A stretch of 6,395 nucleotides of DNA from an uncultured Veillonella sp. (GCA_900757715.1 CAAEOZ010000183.1:1-6395); one strand, 5' to 3'; shown: positions 1-6,395, counted from the stretch's first letter. Made by a program: numbers and translations. The notes: a model not told the origin generated them from the sequence alone.

Positions 1-9
1 CCCCCCCCC
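1..9 (-). repeat. Poly-G run (at least 9) inside acyltransferase gene
   Basis: Nine C on the plus strand (G on the coding strand) occupy the first bases of the window. The run may continue to the left. It follows codon 254 (TGG) of the acyltransferase, so gain or loss of one G would shift the frame before the C-terminal helices. This is a candidate slipped-strand mispairing site. Confidence 0.75.
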
Positions 10-769
10 ATTTAGTAAATATTAACAAAGGCTTATTCACATAATACTTGAATAAGGGGATGAACGCAGCTATCGCCACTCCTGCGACCATAAATTTGTA
101 CACATAGTTGTACACCACATGGCTGCTTGGGGGCATGAACAAAGGAGGGTCTTTCCGCATCCACCAGTATGCCATACACAAGAACAAGGCGGAGAACCAC
201 AAAGAATCAACGCGCCCCCGTTTCTCCCAAAGGTATTGATATTTCCTTCCGAAAAATCCAATGGCATAGAACGGAAAATACCAGGCGATAAACTGGAAAC
301 CGAACAGTTTAAATTTCAATGCGACCATTATGCCCATCATCAACAAAGAAAAGAAACAGACCACATATTCTATCTTGACCTTCAGGCACGTGACGATCCA
401 ATTGCACAGCCACATCAGCAGCACGATAAAGAATAAAGTCCACAGAAACCATAGCCCGCTATCAGGATGTACTACTTTCGCTAAAAACAGCGTCGGGTCA
501 AGATGTACGCAGCAACTAACCGCCACCCATGCTAAAAAAGGTATGATCAGCTGCCTGAAACGTTTCTGCACTGTCTGCCATTTTATATCTGGCTTGTAAC
601 TCACAAAGCCGCTCACACACATAAACAACGGCATATGAAAAGAATAGATATACCTAAAAACGGCATTATGGTCGAAGTCCAGGTCTGTACACTGGATGCA
701 ATGTCCTAACACGACAAGAAGAATGAGCACGCCTTTCAGGTTGTCGATGTAATGCAAACGATGAGTCAT
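1..769 (-). CDS. Membrane O-acyltransferase (acyltransferase 3 family), partial, ending in a poly-G run at the window edge
   Basis: The frame opens at ATG 769 and stays open for 256 codons to the left edge, so the C-terminus is missing. The product is a multi-pass inner-membrane protein of the acyltransferase 3 (OafA/WecH-like) family, which moves acyl groups, usually acetyl, onto sugars of surface glycans. Visible signatures are the first membrane helix with its histidine (NLKGVLILLVVLGHC, His23), the FHMPLFMCVSGF segment near residues 45-56, the basic KRFRQLIIPF stretch near 70-79, and GLWFL near 106-110, followed by repeated hydrophobic helices. The last visible codons read FTKWGG and enter a run of at least nine G. 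In this family a conserved helix ending in a histidine normally follows here, so the run sits in coding sequence. Whether the gene is in frame beyond the edge cannot be seen. It follows the fucosyltransferase after a 153-base spacer. Family call is firm; the acetyl group and target sugar are inferred. Confidence 0.88.
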   Translation of the reverse strand, partial: MTHRLHYIDNLKGVLILLVVLGHCIQCTDLDFDHNAVFRYIYSFHMPLFMCVSGFVSYKPDIKWQTVQKRFRQLIIPFLAWVAVSCCVHLDPTLFLAKVVHPDSGLWFLWTLFFIVLLMWLCNWIVTCLKVKIEYVVCFFSLLMMGIMVALKFKLFGFQFIAWYFPFYAIGFFGRKYQYLWEKRGRVDSLWFSALFLCMAYWWMRKDPPLFMPPSSHVVYNYVYKFMVAGVAIAAFIPLFKYYVNKPLLIFTKWGG

Positions 770-793
770 AATGATTCTGATTTTATATTAATT

Positions 794-864
794 AGGAGTT
801 AAGAAGTTAAAAAAGCTACTGCTCTGCTTCGCTCCGTTCAGAAGCGATAACTCCTTTAACTTCT
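794..864. repeat. Spacer with paired direct and inverted repeats
   Basis: The 153-base gap between the fucosyltransferase and the third acyltransferase contains two perfect inverted-repeat pairs: AGGAGTTA (794-801) with TAACTCCT (848-855), and AGAAGTTAAA (802-811) with TTTAACTTCT (855-864). The left arms are also near-direct repeats of each other. Because the right arms come in the same order as the left arms, the two pairs cannot nest, so the RNA could form one or the other stem. A smaller GCTTC/GAAGC stem (826-830 with 841-845) lies in the middle. On the minus strand a T6 run follows the middle segment, which could make a weak terminator or attenuator. I see no gene here and no convincing promoter. 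Confidence 0.5.
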
Positions 865-922
865 GATTCGCATTTATAAGTTTGTTCTTTTCCTGACAAT
901 CATACAGAAATAACTTAAAGAC

Positions 923-1792
923 TCAAAGTTTTATCCATTTATCGGAAACAGGGTCTTCTATCGGTGAATTCATCCACCTTTCAGGCGCTACCACCACCTT
1001 CTGCGGATTGCGGTTCAGCCACGCTCCCCACCACGAGAAAGAAGAGTTGGCAATAATATTGTGCCGGCACAGGCTCATCAACTGCATATCCACATAACTT
1101 TCCGCGCCCTTGTTCCAGTCCACATATACCACCTTCTTGCCCGGCAATAAACCGGGCAGGTAGCTTTCACACCAAGCCATGTCGTTGGAAAAAACACAAT
1201 ACAACCGCGGATTTACCCGCTCTTCTATGTAGTGTATCGCCCGTTTATAATAGTCCGAATCACAAATTCCCCGAAAAAGCGGATGGTTTACGTAATCACC
1301 ACGGCGTACGTGCAATGAAACACTTTCACTAGCCCGGAGCAGTGCTATTATTTCCTTGTTCTGCCCATCTGCCGGCTCCGGAAAGGAGAATGCTTCCCAA
1401 ATTGTTTCCTTCACATCGCAAAAGTATTCCTCATGCTGCCAATAACCGTCATAGTAACAGTTTCCCTTACGTGTTAGAGCGGCTGCATCAAAGGAGAAGT
1501 CTTTCCGCTCCACGCACATGGTTTTGCGTTTGGGCAGAATGTATTTCCCTATTTGCCAGAACCGGTAATTCGGATATGGATATGCCACTTTTAAAATATC
1601 CTTCCACGAAGCGACGAGGGCTTTTTGTGCAAATATCCGGTCTATCTCAAAACCATTGTGCAGGGGATAGTTCCTGAAACAGGATGTATCTATCATCACC
1701 TGCTCATGAGGGAACTGCTCTCTCAATGAAAGGGACAAGGCATACTGGAACATCTGGTTTCCCAGGCCTCCAAGGATTTTTACGATTTTCAT
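923..1792 (-). CDS. GT11 alpha-1,2-fucosyltransferase
   Basis: The 289-residue protein is of usual length for bacterial GT11 enzymes, which transfer L-fucose from GDP-fucose to the 2-OH of an acceptor sugar, typically galactose, at the cytoplasmic face. The family motifs appear in order: the N-terminal GGLGNQMFQYA (8-18), the GDP-fucose-binding HVRRGDY (161-167), FSNDMAW (201-207), and NSSFSWWGAWLN (249-260). There is no signal peptide or membrane helix, as expected for a cytosolic enzyme acting on lipid-linked intermediates. The start at ATG 1792 places the conserved motif at the very N-terminus and lies 21 bases after the preceding acyltransferase stop, so the gene should be co-transcribed with it. 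The linkage is known for the family; the acceptor sugar and whether fucose caps or branches the repeat unit are inferred. GDP-fucose synthesis genes are not in the window. Confidence 0.95.
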   Translation of the reverse strand: MKIVKILGGLGNQMFQYALSLSLREQFPHEQVMIDTSCFRNYPLHNGFEIDRIFAQKALVASWKDILKVAYPYPNYRFWQIGKYILPKRKTMCVERKDFSFDAAALTRKGNCYYDGYWQHEEYFCDVKETIWEAFSFPEPADGQNKEIIALLRASESVSLHVRRGDYVNHPLFRGICDSDYYKRAIHYIEERVNPRLYCVFSNDMAWCESYLPGLLPGKKVVYVDWNKGAESYVDMQLMSLCRHNIIANSSFSWWGAWLNRNPQKVVVAPERWMNSPIEDPVSDKWIKL

Positions 1793-1813
1793 ATAAATGT
1801 ATTCTATCAGGGT

Positions 1814-2810
1814 TTAAGACCTTACAACCAGTTTACCTTTTCCCGCCAATACCGGGAAATAGCGATTGATAATGAAGATTATGGGAATCTCTACGATGAT
1901 TGTCAGGACAAATAAGAGTAACGGATAATCATAACCGAAATGAATCAGAAAATATTTTATGGGTCTATATACCAAATGATGCGTGCATAAGAGTACCAAT
2001 GAATTTCTTCCAATCCAATTGATAACAAGAATCTGGTTGACAAGTTTGCACACCAACAATATAAAAACCACTATCGCCATGCCGGATACGACTGTCAGAT
2101 ACGTATTACTGTAGTAGTTGACACTCATTGAAATCTTTACCGGGAAGAATATGTATATCAAGTAACAGATAACTGCTCCGAGTACTAAATAGAGACTTTT
2201 CGTTCCTTTTATCAAAAAGTTGGTTTCGCTGATAAGTATGCCAAAATAGAAAAACAGCGAGGCCACCATAGCCGTATCAAGCCACATGGGGATAAAAATC
2301 TTGTATGAAGCAAGTAAAAATCCCAGTATTGCCAGCGAAGAGATGAACGCACATTTCATCATATTTGTCCGAATGCATTTCCAGACAACGTATAGCAATG
2401 CTTCCACTTCAGCCAAGCATATTAGGAACCATAAAGGACCATTAAAAAGATTACGCTGTCGGAACACGTCGATGATAGAAAAATCTTGTTTTCCACCCAA
2501 CACGTTCGGTATAACCCGGTCTATCACATAAAACATGGCATAGCTAATCAAATAGTAAGCAAGGAAAGGAATGACAATTGTTGTACACAACTTATTCCAA
2601 TACCCCCCCCCTCAAAAAAAAATTAACTTTCTTTAAGAAAAACAATCCTGAAAGAAGAAAGAATATAGGCACTTTGGCCGCATAAAGCCCGGGGATGTAT
2701 TCAGGCACGCCCACATGAATCATTACTACAAGCAAAATGCAGATGCCTTTTGCCAAGTCGATGAATTCTATTCTACCTTTGGATTCGATGGTTCGTTCTC
2801 TGTTACTCAT
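1814..2810 (-). CDS. Membrane O-acyltransferase (acyltransferase 3 family), frameshifted at a G9 run (phase-off as sequenced)
   Basis: Two reading frames together encode one protein. The first part starts at ATG 2810 and holds IEFIDLAKGICILLVVMIHVG (catalytic-type His32) and IFFLLSGLFFLKK, then passes the G9 run and stops at TAA 2592 after 72 residues. The second part has a TGA immediately before the run in its own frame, then continues YWNKLCTTIVIPF, NGPLWFLICL and the late INWIGRNSLVLLCTHH motif to TAA 1814. With eight G the frames join as RGG-YWNK and give 331 residues, a normal family length. The likely role is O-acylation of the polysaccharide in the inner membrane. The start overlaps the GT4 stop (ATGAGTAA), suggesting translational coupling, and is preferred over an upstream in-frame ATG at 2939 that lies inside the GT4 gene. 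The break could instead be permanent decay or a homopolymer read error. Confidence 0.88.
2603..2611 (-). repeat. Poly-G9 run next to a T9 run in acyltransferase gene
   Basis: On the coding strand the order is T9 (2622-2614), G, A, G9 (2611-2603). The present nine G put the reading frame into a stop at 2592; eight or eleven G would restore the full gene. Loss of one T instead creates an immediate TGA, and gain of one T leads to the third frame, so only the G run gives a single-step repair. Candidate slipped-strand phase switch at codons 67-70. Confidence 0.8.
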
Positions 2811-3876
2811 GATACTTGGTATTTGATTTCGATTCCACAAGACTTTGATAGATTTTAAAATGTCGGCGGTAGAAACATTCCGGAGAATAGGATTCAAGAT
2901 ATTTTTGATGTACATTAGCCGCCAATTTTTCTTTTTCACGTCGAGCGGTGATCAATGCATCACGCAAACTGTTTGTATTGTCAAGTTCAAAGGTTACTAT
3001 TTCCTGTTCAGAGAAGATTTCCCGGAATACGGGAATGTCGGAACAGACAATAGCTTTTTGCATCGAGGCAGCCTCCAGCATCGCCAACGGGAAGCCTTCA
3101 CTATAACTGGGCATCACAAATATGTCGGCAAGCTGCAAGAATCGGAAGCCTGCCGGCTTTCTACCGACAAACAATACTCTGTCTGCCACTCCTAACGTTT
3201 GAGCCAATTCTTGCAAAGGCTGACGCTCTTTTCCATCCCCCACAATGCAATATTTGAAATCTGGCAAAAACGGAAGTGCCTGTATAATTTGGTGCAGTCC
3301 TTTCCTGTGGTTCAGACCACTTACAGAACATAACAGAATGCTATTCCTTTTAAACTCCAATATGTTTCTTTCATCATCCTCTTTAGGTTTCAGGCTCAGG
3401 TCGCAGAGGCGAGAGTTGTAGGCATACGTCAACTTCTTAGCAGGCAGATAATGAGAATAATAATCCATCATGTGTTTGCTCAGCAAGATGATTTTATCAT
3501 CGCGGACGGTAGATGCCAAGACAAGTCTTGCCGTGATTTTAGATTGCCATTTCCCGTACTTAAAAGCGTGGTCGCTGAACATGTAGCTGTGTATGGTGGT
3601 GACAACCGGCGTTTTACAACCCAACGGCTTCCGTAACAGCATAAAAATATCAGGACGCAACCCATGGCAATGTATCATGTCAAATCCACCACTAAAGGGA
3701 AATCTTGATTTCATATTGATTCTATGCGTAGCACAGGGGAAATCAAGGTCTGTTTTGTCGTCAAAATAGAAAACCTCCACACTGTGGCCGTTCCGAATCA
3801 TCAGCTGAACTAAATCATAGGCAACGATAATTGGTCCCGAATTTGCCAAAGAAGATAAAATGTATGCGATTCTCAT
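2803..3876 (-). CDS. GT4 family glycosyltransferase
   Basis: This 357-residue GT-B fold retaining glycosyltransferase transfers a sugar from a nucleotide donor to the growing lipid-linked repeat unit on the cytoplasmic side. The N-terminal Rossmann half begins MRIAYILSSLANSGP and contains DMIHCHGLRPD (66-76), typical of the acceptor domain. The C-terminal donor domain shows SGLNHRKGL (186-194), CIVGDGKER (210-218), and DIFVMPSYSEGFPLAMLEAAS (251-271), in which Glu260 and Glu268 form the EX7E pair that contacts the nucleotide sugar. There are no membrane segments. The gene starts 9 bases after the polymerase stop and its TAA overlaps the ATG of the next acyltransferase by 8 bases, so it belongs to the operon. 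The exact sugar and linkage cannot be read from sequence. Confidence 0.95.
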   Translation of the reverse strand: MRIAYILSSLANSGPIIVAYDLVQLMIRNGHSVEVFYFDDKTDLDFPCATHRINMKSRFPFSGGFDMIHCHGLRPDIFMLLRKPLGCKTPVVTTIHSYMFSDHAFKYGKWQSKITARLVLASTVRDDKIILLSKHMMDYYSHYLPAKKLTYAYNSRLCDLSLKPKEDDERNILEFKRNSILLCSVSGLNHRKGLHQIIQALPFLPDFKYCIVGDGKERQPLQELAQTLGVADRVLFVGRKPAGFRFLQLADIFVMPSYSEGFPLAMLEAASMQKAIVCSDIPVFREIFSEQEIVTFELDNTNSLRDALITARREKEKLAANVHQKYLESYSPECFYRRHFKIYQSLVESKSNTKYHE

Positions 3877-3885
3877 GATTGAATT

Positions 3886-5136
3886 TTAATTGTTTAAGCT
3901 ACCTTTTCTATCACCTGCGTTGTCAAATAGCCAAGTCATATTATAGTCTTGCGTAAATGTATAGACTGCCGGTTGTGCAATACGCCAATAATCCGATAAT
4001 ATGATTTGTTTTCGGTGAGTAAACAAGTCGAAGCTACATATCAGCACAGCGCATATCACCATTAATCCGTTCAATTTGACTGAAAATTTCGAGCCAATGT
4101 TTTCCAATGAGAGATATATAAACAGCGAACAGGTGGTAAGACATACGGTAGTTCTCTGCGCCAAGGCAAATGCCGAATAAGTAGATGCAAATAATACTAA
4201 GTATGAAAAGAACAGGCGCAGCCATTTATCCTTACTGTCATAATTCACGTAAAACGCATATAACAAAGGTAATAACAACAATCTCTGTCCCCAGTGATAT
4301 ACAAGAGCCTTTATTCCTAAAGTCATTCCCAGCTGTCTGCCCCAAACTCCATCACCTAAATACCCACCTCCTCTAATCTCATTTTTTACAAAATAAGCCT
4401 CTACATAAGATTGAATGGGTAGAGACACAATAAAGACAACGAGTAGTATGGCAATGAGATATTTCTTGTGAATGTTCAGATGAAGAAAGGCAAAGGTCAG
4501 CAACGAATAATAGAATAAGGCAAAATGAATCCATGAGGCAAGCAAGAGTACCACTATACACGGTATCAATTTATTCCTGTCAATATAAAGATGGAAGCCA
4601 TATAACATGATTACAACTCCAAAGCCAAATCTGACTCCACCAACCATCAATACAAAAGGAAAGACTAAAATATAGCAGATGTATCTGTAAAATATTTCTT
4701 TATCGCTATAAGCATTCTCGCTGTGATCTATCTTGTAAAAAAAGATAGCATTCAAAAAGTTAAAAGCGATGAGTGTCTGTAGGAATCGCATAAAAGCGAA
4801 AGGAATACCCGATTGGGAAAAGCCCCATTCTATAGTCTGCATAATAAAGTCATCGCCACTCAGATAACGGTTGGCAAATTGGTCCCAACTTAGATTCTGG
4901 TATCTATAATAACTGAAACCATATGATGCCAAATCGCTGATAGGAGCCAACATATAAGCCATAAGTGCCATGAAAACTGCAAATACGATGTAGGCATTAC
5001 GCTCATTTCTGCGCATTCCGTAAATGATAAACCATAATGAAACAAACGGCGAAACTAAGAAAGTCGATACAAGGCCAAATAGGTAAGCGTTTTTACTTAG
5101 TCCGTTCCTTGCTATAGAATTTATAAAATTATTCAT
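3886..5136 (-). CDS. EpsG/Wzy-like polysaccharide repeat-unit polymerase
   Basis: This 416-residue hydrophobic protein has about ten or more membrane helices and matches the EpsG family pattern. An Asp-containing periplasmic segment follows helix 2 (APISDLASYGFSYY, 64-77), then the GGVRFGFG motif (166-173) next to LYGFHLYI, SWIHFA (201-206), and the late QRTT segment (327-330). EpsG-type proteins replace classical Wzy in many Gram-positive and Bacteroidota loci, joining lipid-linked repeat units on the outer face of the inner membrane. The start at ATG 5136 overlaps the upstream acyltransferase stop (ATGA, 5136-5133), which argues for translational coupling with the restored acyltransferase frame. 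In the present frameshifted state ribosomes leave that gene at 5324, about 190 bases early. The gene is A+T-rich by eye compared with the fucosyltransferase. Polymerase rather than another integral-membrane transferase is an inference from family and context. Confidence 0.87.
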   Translation of the reverse strand: MNNFINSIARNGLSKNAYLFGLVSTFLVSPFVSLWFIIYGMRRNERNAYIVFAVFMALMAYMLAPISDLASYGFSYYRYQNLSWDQFANRYLSGDDFIMQTIEWGFSQSGIPFAFMRFLQTLIAFNFLNAIFFYKIDHSENAYSDKEIFYRYICYILVFPFVLMVGGVRFGFGVVIMLYGFHLYIDRNKLIPCIVVLLLASWIHFALFYYSLLTFAFLHLNIHKKYLIAILLVVFIVSLPIQSYVEAYFVKNEIRGGGYLGDGVWGRQLGMTLGIKALVYHWGQRLLLLPLLYAFYVNYDSKDKWLRLFFSYLVLFASTYSAFALAQRTTVCLTTCSLFIYLSLENIGSKFSVKLNGLMVICAVLICSFDLFTHRKQIILSDYWRIAQPAVYTFTQDYNMTWLFDNAGDRKGSLNN

Positions 5137-6202
5137 GTGAATAAACTTTCAATCCTTTTTCTTATGATATTATAAGGCATTGTAATAGCTATTGAAAGAA
5201 TATAGCTACAGATTACAACAAAGAGAAATATTAGTATAGGATACTGGAATGAGTGCGTTAATCCACTCCAGTAATAAATCGAAATAAAGGTGTGTATGAG
5301 CCACATGGATGTAGCCTCTTTCCCTAAAGTGGTAAGTAGATTATACACCCCCCTGATTTTACAATATTTGTTAATATAATACAGCATATCACAAACACAG
5401 CACTAATAAATGGATCGATTATTCCGCTGGGAAAGTAAAACTTATACAACAGCATAACCATAAGGACGGTTATAGACAAGAATACAGCAAAGTGTGATTG
5501 AGATATACTTTTCGCCCAAGCCAATATGCCATATTTGGCGAGGATAGCACCCAAAAAGAACGGCAAACAAAGAATGAATACCTGTTCTAAGATTACAAAT
5601 AGATGAAAGTCATGAAAATAAATTAAATATTTTGTCAAAAAATACAGCAGCAATGATATAGTCAGGCAGATTACCGATTTCTTGTTGATTCCTTTCAAGA
5701 GGAAGGGGGATAGTGCGGCAATAATCAGATAAGGACGCAAAAACCACCATTCATAGTTACCGGAATAACCTAACAGCATTCTCACGCACTCCATGAAACT
5801 GAAATGCCATTGTAAATCAGGATAGAAGAGAGAAATGGGGTAGAATATAGTTCCCACCAATATGACTTTAGCCATAAGCAAGGAGATTCTTTTGAGGTTT
5901 TTCATACCCACACCTTTTTCAACTTTCCTTCTATAAACAATAAACAGTCCATATCCGCTTAGCAATATATATATATGCACACAAATACTGCAAAATCGTG
6001 ACAGACAAAAGGATAATGGTCTGCCCATAAAAACAAAGTCGTCCATCTGTTGGTAAGCCGGCAAATTAACAGCCCGTGAACCAAATACATGCAGACATAT
6101 CATAATGAGAATGGCCAAACCTTTTAGATAAGTACTGTCGTCTTTGGATATATATTTGTATTGATACAGGGTGAAGTTCATAATCTTTAATGATTTTTCC
6201 AT
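5133..6202 (-). CDS. Membrane O-acyltransferase (acyltransferase 3 family), frameshifted at a G6 run (phase-off as sequenced)
   Basis: The first frame runs from ATG 6202 to TAG 5324 (292 residues). It carries STYLKGLAILIMICLHVFG (His38), SRFCSICVHIYILLSGYG near 68-85, and NYEWWFLRPYL (149-159), which are hallmarks of Bacteroidota acyltransferase 3 proteins that modify surface sugars. The conserved C-terminal part, LLTTLGKEATSMWLIHTF followed by two helices, is in another frame ending at TGA 5133. Seven G instead of six at 5348-5353 would join them as KSGG-VYNLL and give 356 residues, the usual size. The stop of the second frame overlaps the polymerase ATG, which supports it as the true end. 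An alternative start is Met8 (6181). The gene seems to be the first of the minus-strand set in view; only a short A-rich leader precedes it. Decay or read error at the run are alternatives. Confidence 0.88.
5348..5353 (-). repeat. Poly-G6 run at the acyltransferase frame break
   Basis: Six G on the coding strand follow codon 283 (TCA). The present length leads to TAG 5324; seven G (or four) reconnects to the conserved C-terminal frame. The run is short for a highly mutable tract, so a fixed one-base deletion or an error is as likely as active switching if considered alone. Confidence 0.65.
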
Positions 6203-6321
6203 TTGTGTTTTATGACAGAAATATAATGATGAATGTGATGGAAGACAGACTTTCCAAGGAAAAAAGAAATGAATATCTTAATCCGCCTGTTTTTGGGGGC
6301 ACTATAAAATATTTTGTGTAA
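6190..6321 (+). other. Short plus-strand open frame before a terminator, possible gene remnant
   Basis: A 43-codon plus-strand frame, ATG 6190 to TAA 6319-6321, overlaps the start of the acyltransferase and ends four bases before a strong terminator hairpin. Its C-terminal part reads EKRNEYLNPPVFGGTIKYFV. I do not recognise it. No plus-strand promoter is evident and an in-frame stop lies at 6181-6183. The position just before a same-strand terminator is what the 3' end of an old gene would look like if the glycan locus had replaced the rest. It may equally be chance. On the opposite strand a 53-codon frame (6371-6210) is also open. Confidence 0.2.
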
Positions 6322-6325
6322 ATGG

Positions 6326-6360
6326 AAATACGGGATTCAGAAATGAGTCTCGTATTTTTT
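6326..6360 (+). terminator. Rho-independent terminator, plus strand
   Basis: The arm AAATACGGGATTC (6326-6338) pairs with GAGTCTCGTATTT (6345-6357), giving 13 pairs including two G-U, with a six-base loop AGAAAT, followed by T residues to 6360 and a further T-rich stretch. On the minus strand the hairpin is not followed by a T run (TCCATTT), so termination is directed to plus-strand transcripts. It may shield the minus-strand operon from the right-hand transcription unit or end a remnant gene. Confidence 0.65.
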
Positions 6361-6366
6361 ATTTTA

Positions 6367-6374
6367 TACATTTG
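6367..6374 (+). promoter_or_regulatory. Bacteroidota-type -7 box (TACATTTG), plus strand
   Basis: TACATTTG matches the TAnnTTTG -7 consensus of the Bacteroidota primary sigma factor. No good TTTG -33 element is seen about 20 bases upstream. It follows the terminator and precedes ATGAAGAAGCTT at 6379, so it probably serves a divergent gene beyond the right edge. If transcription starts a few bases after the box, the ATG at 6379 would be nearly leaderless, so the true start may lie further right. Confidence 0.35.
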
Positions 6375-6395
6375 CAAAATGAAGAAGCTTATGAA

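Noticed and set aside
90..120. Repeated TTGTACAC words near 97 and 109
   Set aside because: They encode the repeated VYNYVYK residues of the acyltransferase and are too short to be called a repeat element.
119..599. Plus-strand open frames across the left end
   Set aside because: They lie antisense to a continuous 256-codon minus-strand frame with clear acyltransferase motifs and their translations look unlike a protein family.
1814..2590. The downstream acyltransferase part as an independent gene
   Set aside because: It would begin at a TTG in mid-domain, without the first helix and its catalytic histidine; the missing part is directly upstream in another frame.
2603..2622. Programmed ribosomal frameshift at the T9-GA-G9 region
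   Set aside because: The shift could in theory be made by the ribosome, but I see no clear downstream stimulator, and G runs in two sister genes point to DNA slippage instead.
2811..2939. Longer start for the second acyltransferase at ATG 2939
   Set aside because: This extension lies wholly inside the GT4 gene, adds a non-hydrophobic stretch unlike the family, and the ATG at 2810 makes a neat 8-base overlap with the GT4 stop.
6210..6371. 53-codon minus-strand frame ending 7 bases before the first acyltransferase
   Set aside because: Spacing fits an operon, but it runs through the terminator hairpin, has low-complexity composition, and shows no recognisable motif. It is open to the window edge, so a longer real gene cannot be fully excluded.
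1..6395. CRISPR array, tRNA or rRNA genes, insertion sequences, invertible promoter repeats
   Set aside because: No regularly spaced repeats, no cloverleaf-like segment, no transposase or recombinase frame, and no long inverted repeats flanking a promoter were seen.

Overview
The window is a stretch of a surface-polysaccharide biosynthesis locus, most likely from a gut Bacteroidota (Bacteroides, Parabacteroides or Prevotella type). The evidence is the gene families present, the A-rich translation starts without clear Shine-Dalgarno sequences, and a TAnnTTTG-type promoter box at the right edge. This placement is inference; no rRNA or other taxonomic marker is present.

All confident genes lie on the minus strand and read from right to left. 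In transcription order they are: (1) a membrane O-acyltransferase (6202 to 5133) split by a frameshift in a G6 run; (2) an EpsG/Wzy-like polysaccharide polymerase (5136 to 3886); (3) a GT4 glycosyltransferase (3876 to 2803); (4) a second membrane O-acyltransferase (2810 to 1814) split by a frameshift in a G9 run; (5) a GT11 alpha-1,2-fucosyltransferase (1792 to 923); (6) a third membrane O-acyltransferase (769 to 1), which runs off the left edge inside a run of at least nine G. Junctions 1-2 (ATGA) and 3-4 (ATGAGTAA) overlap, 2-3 and 4-5 are separated by 9 and 21 bases, and only the 5-6 spacer (153 bases) is long. This fits one operon with a possible internal break before gene 6. The right end (6203-6395) holds a strong plus-strand hairpin terminator behind a short open frame, then a promoter-like box for a gene that would start near or beyond the edge.

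The genes suit assembly and decoration of a repeat-unit glycan. GT4 and GT11 add sugars, GT11 probably capping or branching with alpha-1,2-fucose. The EpsG-like protein joins repeat units, and the three acyltransferases place O-acetyl or similar groups. Flippase, initiating transferase and nucleotide-sugar genes are not in the window.

The main finding is that the only G/C runs of six or more in the window are three, one in each acyltransferase gene and none in the other genes. Two of these genes are out of frame exactly at the run, and a one-base change (G9 to G8, G6 to G7) restores full-length proteins of ordinary family length (331 and 356 residues). This looks like a set of slipped-strand contingency switches controlling glycan O-acylation. 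The main competing explanations are homopolymer sequencing error and simple decay.
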